Shown here: positions 38,593-41,515 of the stretch, one piece after another
How the letters are laid out: every line of letters starts with the position of its first letter
Position numbering within the stretch: position 1 is the first letter of the stretch
DNA from: Limiplasma sp958448555
GTDB lineage: Bacteria > Bacillota > Clostridia > Christensenellales > Aristaeellaceae
Assembly: GCA_958448555.1 (NCBI GenBank)
Contig: CAUDEL010000026.1
Coordinates: 1-41,515, forward strand
Direction: 5' to 3'
DNA length: 41,515 nucleotides
Position numbers and translations under genes: made by a program
The notes under the pieces: model-generated
Database searches by the model: none
What the model was told of the DNA's origin: nothing
The model's input: the letters and a program-made list of their open reading frames with translations, nothing else

Positions 38593-39716
38593 GCCTCCCC
38601 GCCACCCCTTTCGCACAGGCATGCGCGGATGAGGTCGCGGTTGACCAGGGCCAGATGGCCCTGCCGCTGCTCGCTGCACCCGCCGTCCAGGAGCGCAAAG
38701 CCGTTGCCCTGCGCGTCGAAGAACACCCCGTTGACCGCGCCATAGGCAAAGCCCTGATGGCCCCACAGCGTGCGGGGACAGACCGCCGGATCGTCCAAAA
38801 CCACCAGCCCCATGCCGTGGCGCATGTTGACCGCCCTCTCCGGCCAGCCCGCCATGGGGCGGCGCATCTGCGCAAGGCTCTCCCCGTCCAGGAATCCCCC
38901 GGCGCCGTCCCATGCCGCCAGCGCCAGACGGGCCAGCCCCGGCGCGGCGACAAACAGGTTGCCCGCCGCCGGCAGGTAACGGTGCTCGGGGTCCGGGGCG
39001 TCCATGGGCCGCGCGGCCGCGATGCGCGCCCGCGCGTCGAAGGCCAACCCCGCGGGCAGCACGCGCCAGCTGTCCGCGACGGTCTCCTGCGCCAGCGAGG
39101 AGGCGTCAAACGTGGCCCCGACGCCCAGCGGTTCAAACAGCTCCCGCTGCATCAGGCGCTCAAAGCTCTCCCCAAATCGCTTTTCCAGCAGGCTGCCCAC
39201 CATGCCCGCCGCCAGGTTGCTGTAGCGGAAAACCGTTCCGGGCACGCAGGGGAGGTAGCTGTGCGGGTCCGAGAGCAGGGCGCTCAGGGGGGTATGCCGC
39301 TGGAAGGCGGCAAAATAGGCCGGCGAATCCACGATGCCCGAGGTATGGCTCAAAAGCATGCCCAGCGTGACGGGCGCGTCGGGGCTGTGCGGGTTTCGCA
39401 CCCGCAAGCCCAGGAGGTCCGACACGTCCTCCCCCACGCTCAGACGGCCCAGCGTCTGGAGGCGAAACACCAGAAGCGCCGTGACCATCTTGGCCACCGA
39501 CGCCGTGCGAAACACCGTCTCCGGCGAGGCGCCGCCCACGCACACGCAGCCGGTCAGACGCCCCTTCTCAAAGCGCTGCACGCACGCGCTCACCGCGCGC
39601 CTGCGCCACAGGGCGCGGGCGAGCGCGTCCCCGCGCGGCGCGCGCCAGGTGCAGCGCCTGCCCAGCAGCGGCAGCGCCAGGCCGTACAGGGTATTTTTGA
39701 ACGCGCCCACAGGCAT
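38589..39716 (-). CDS. Serine hydrolase (class C beta-lactamase/PBP4-like)
   Basis: This 375-residue member of the beta-lactamase-related serine hydrolase family has S73-V-A-K76 (TASVAKMV), the SxxK nucleophile motif; Y165-S-N167 (FRYSNLAAG), the YxN motif; and GHQGFAYG, the third, HxG-like motif. LLSHTSGIVD is also typical. No clear signal peptide is seen, so it may be cytoplasmic or use a non-classical leader. Members include esterases, peptidases and D-aminopeptidases, so resistance should not be assumed. The ATG at 39716 follows GGAGGGAAACGC, 17 bp after lgt. Confidence 0.9.
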   Translation of the reverse strand: MPVGAFKNTLYGLALPLLGRRCTWRAPRGDALARALWRRRAVSACVQRFEKGRLTGCVCVGGASPETVFRTASVAKMVTALLVFRLQTLGRLSVGEDVSDLLGLRVRNPHSPDAPVTLGMLLSHTSGIVDSPAYFAAFQRHTPLSALLSDPHSYLPCVPGTVFRYSNLAAGMVGSLLEKRFGESFERLMQRELFEPLGVGATFDASSLAQETVADSWRVLPAGLAFDARARIAAARPMDAPDPEHRYLPAAGNLFVAAPGLARLALAAWDGAGGFLDGESLAQMRRPMAGWPERAVNMRHGMGLVVLDDPAVCPRTLWGHQGFAYGAVNGVFFDAQGNGFALLDGGCSEQRQGHLALVNRDLIRACLCERGGGEA

Positions 39717-39732
39717 GCGTTTCCCTCCCGTA

Positions 39733-40785
39733 TCAGTTTTCTCCCGCGGACGGCAGCCGCAGCGCGGCCACATAGGCCGGAAGCGTCAGGCTGCACACGA
39801 GCGTATGCAGATGCAGCGCCAGCGGCGCCTCGCTGAGCACGGTGCCCATCAGCCCCGCCGCGTCCAGCAGCCCCGCGGCCGCCAGAAGGCCCGTCCACAG
39901 CTGCACCCGGCGGCCGCTCCACAGCGCCGCCGCAGCTCCCAGCGCCCACAGCAGCGCGTACAGCCACGGATTTCCCAGCGCCGCCCAGCGCGCGATCCAA
40001 AACGCCGCGGCGGCCCACAGCGGCCATGGCCTGCGCCCCGCCGTCCGCCGCAGCAGCACCAGCGCCGCCGCCAGGCACAGGATGAGGCTCAAATACTGCG
40101 ACACGCGCAGTCCGCCCAGGTAGAGGCTGTCCTCCCTGAGGCGCTCGATGATGAAGCGCCCGCTGCCATAGATGAGCAGATACCAGCACGTGACGCCGCC
40201 CGGCTCCTTCTCCCGCCTGCGCAGCGCCCACAGCGCCAGAAAGCCCAGCGCGTCCCACGCCGATTCATAGAAAAACGTGGCCATGTGCCACACATACTGC
40301 CCCGCCGTTGGAATCAGCACGCCCACGGGAAAGAACTGAAAGGCCGGGTCCGTGATCTCGGGGCCGTAGGCCTCCATGTTGAAATAGTTGCCCCACCGGC
40401 CGATGGCCTGCGCAAGCAAAAGCCCCGGCGCGGCCATGTCCAGAAGGCGGAGAAAGGGCAGCTTCTTCCTGCGCGCGTAGACCCACGCGCCCAGCGCGCC
40501 GCCGATGACCGCGCCGTAGATGGCGATGCCGCCCTCCCAGATGTAGAGGATTTTTATCGGGTTGTCCCGGAACAGCTCCCACGTCATGGCCACGTAATAC
40601 AGCCGCGCGCCCACGATGCCCGGCGGCACCGCGGCCAGCGCCACGTCGATGGCCGTGTCGCGCGGCAGGCCCAGCCTGCGCTCCTCTCGTCCCGCGAGCC
40701 AGATGGCCACGAGGATGCCCGTCACGATCAGCACGCTGTACCATTGGATGGGACCGATCACCGTCCTGCTGTAAGGAACCGCCAT
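39733..40785 (-). CDS. lgt: Prolipoprotein diacylglyceryl transferase
   Basis: This membrane enzyme transfers diacylglyceryl from phosphatidylglycerol to the lipobox cysteine of prolipoproteins. The signature GRWGNYFNMEAYG (129-141) is intact, as are WEGGIAIYGAVIGG and LIYGSGRFIIERLRED. The protein has 350 residues, longer than the usual 260-300. The extra C-terminal part (about 240-350) is four more hydrophobic segments of unknown role. The ATG at 40785 follows GGAGGGAAGGCGC. It is driven by a consensus promoter and followed by the hydrolase and recX. Confidence 0.95.
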   Translation of the reverse strand: MAVPYSRTVIGPIQWYSVLIVTGILVAIWLAGREERRLGLPRDTAIDVALAAVPPGIVGARLYYVAMTWELFRDNPIKILYIWEGGIAIYGAVIGGALGAWVYARRKKLPFLRLLDMAAPGLLLAQAIGRWGNYFNMEAYGPEITDPAFQFFPVGVLIPTAGQYVWHMATFFYESAWDALGFLALWALRRREKEPGGVTCWYLLIYGSGRFIIERLREDSLYLGGLRVSQYLSLILCLAAALVLLRRTAGRRPWPLWAAAAFWIARWAALGNPWLYALLWALGAAAALWSGRRVQLWTGLLAAAGLLDAAGLMGTVLSEAPLALHLHTLVCSLTLPAYVAALRLPSAGEN

Positions 40786-40838
40786 GCGCCTTCCCTCCGT
40801 CCAAAAGCGGCCCGCAGGGGTTCCCGCCGGCCGACCTC

Positions 40839-40867
40839 ATTATATTCTTGGCCCGATGCGCTGTCAA
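40839..40867 (-). promoter_or_regulatory. Consensus promoter of lgt
   Basis: TTGACA (40862-40867) and TATAAT (40839-40844) at exactly 17 bp on the minus strand give a perfect sigma-A consensus, 54 bp upstream of the lgt start. Confidence 0.9.
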
Positions 40868-40950
40868 GAATACGTCCCATGCCCCGTCCGCCGGCGCCGG
40901 AGAAAAACGCTTTTTATGCGCTCTTTTGGGTATATATGCCAAACTGGCTC

Positions 40951-40979
40951 TTGAAATTTCTGCCGCAAACGTGTATACT
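40951..40979 (+). promoter_or_regulatory. Promoter of ppdK
   Basis: TTGAAA (40951-40956) and TATACT (40974-40979) at 17 bp spacing on the plus strand, about 88 bp before the ppdK ATG. The leader contains a small GGTGA-TTCGTCC-TCACC hairpin. Confidence 0.8.
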
Positions 40980-41067
40980 AGACCAGTTGAGAGGAAGGAT
41001 GAGCATTGGGGAAGGTTCCGCCGGTGATTCGTCCTCACCAAGAAAACGAGGAGGAGAAAAAAACCCT

Positions 41068-41515
41068 ATGACAAAGTATGTATACCTTTTCAAAGAGGGT
41101 AACGCCAACATGCGCGAACTGCTCGGCGGCAAGGGCGCCAACCTGGCCGAGATGACCAACCTTGGCATGCCCGTTCCCCAGGGCTTCACCGTGACCACCG
41201 AGGCCTGCACCCGCTATTACACCGACGGCAAGGTGATCGGTCAGGACATCGTGGACCAGATCCTTGCGGCCATGGCCGAGACCGAAAAGATCGCCGGCAA
41301 GAAGTTCGGCGACGAGGAGAATCCCTTCCTTGTTTCCGTCCGTTCCGGCGCCCGCGCCTCCATGCCCGGCATGATGGACACCATCCTCAACCTCGGCCTC
41401 AACGACCGCGCCGTGGTGGGCCTGGCCAGGCTGACCAGCAACGAGCACTTCGCCTACGACGCCTACCGCCGTTTCATCGCCATGTTCTCCGACGTCGTCA
41501 TGGAGATCCCCAAGA
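41068..41515 (+). CDS. ppdK: Pyruvate, phosphate dikinase (N-terminal part, cut by window end)
   Basis: This gene runs off the right edge after 149 residues. The start MTKYVYLFKEGNANMRELLGGKGANLAEMTNLGMPVPQGF is the typical PPDK opening (shown here only as the leading motif LLGGKGANLAEMTNLG), and FLVSVRSGARASMPGMMDTILNLG is the nucleotide-binding region. The enzyme interconverts PEP and pyruvate with ATP, phosphate and pyrophosphate. The ATG at 41068 has AGGAGG upstream; an in-frame ATG at 40999 would add 23 residues but is probably leader. Together with pyk, the cell has both a reversible and an irreversible step at the PEP node. Confidence 0.95.
   Translation, partial: MTKYVYLFKEGNANMRELLGGKGANLAEMTNLGMPVPQGFTVTTEACTRYYTDGKVIGQDIVDQILAAMAETEKIAGKKFGDEENPFLVSVRSGARASMPGMMDTILNLGLNDRAVVGLARLTSNEHFAYDAYRRFIAMFSDVVMEIPK

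Overview
The window is a GC-rich (roughly two-thirds G+C by eye) chromosomal segment from a Gram-positive, low-GC-phylum lineage, most likely a GC-rich member of Clostridia. The evidence is a two-subunit glycine decarboxylase (gcvPA/gcvPB), a DivIVA-SepF-YlmG-YlmH-YggS division cluster, the IreB-RuvX-DUF1292 trio, an ECF vitamin-transporter core next to truA, and pyruvate phosphate dikinase beside a Bacillus-type pyruvate kinase. Genus cannot be told from sequence alone. Many genes start with GTG or TTG, and strong GC3 bias creates very long antisense ORFs that are not genes. No tRNA, rRNA, CRISPR, IS or phage gene was seen.

Layout. 0.1-6.9 kb (minus): a complete glycine cleavage operon, gcvT-gcvH-gcvPA-gcvPB-lplA-lpdA, led by a near-consensus promoter, a tandem glycine riboswitch and a terminator-like platform. 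7.0-8.1 kb: gap with its own promoter and terminator. 8.15-9.95 kb: a divergent EamA transporter and an RlmA-type 23S rRNA methyltransferase. 10.0-19.8 kb (minus): an almost gapless run of eleven genes from aspartate kinase through a DUF6020-like membrane protein, a TSUP transporter, an anti-sigma-like protein, a SigB/F/G-type sigma factor and a HlyD-like protein to yggS-sepF-yggT-ylmH-divIVA. 20.0-21.6 kb (minus): ireB-ruvX-DUF1292-GNAT. 21.6-23.4 kb (minus): a PRC-barrel protein, a 47-residue membrane peptide and an AI-2E-family permease. 23.7-24.7 kb (plus): a secreted four-SH3b protein. 24.7-29.4 kb (minus): phosphodiester glycosidase, Lgt-like paralog, Ogt, pyruvate kinase, DUF523. 29.6-34.4 kb (plus): stand-alone riboflavin kinase, ecfA1-ecfA2-ecfT, truA, degV. 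34.47-34.95 kb: a 480-bp non-coding element packed with inverted repeats. 34.95-38.0 kb: lipoprotein, Cys-rich mini-protein, divergent mntP and mntR-like repressor, and a DUF308-like/papain-like fusion. 38.0-40.8 kb (minus): lgt, a serine hydrolase and recX. 41.07 kb to the end (plus): the start of ppdK.

How genes work together. The first operon encodes all four glycine cleavage proteins plus a lipoate ligase that can charge GcvH, and the riboswitch ties expression to glycine. The 10-20 kb run joins division-site genes to a sigma/anti-sigma pair. The ECF core needs substrate-binding S components that are not in the window. MntP and the divergent DtxR/MntR-type repressor share one 150-bp control region with a candidate operator.

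Most unusual items: the 480-bp element, whose right end recurs at the left edge of the window, also just beyond the stop codon of a leftward gene; a degenerate anti-sigma-like protein; an Lgt paralog lacking catalytic signature residues; an over-long SepF; and the membrane/papain-like fusion.
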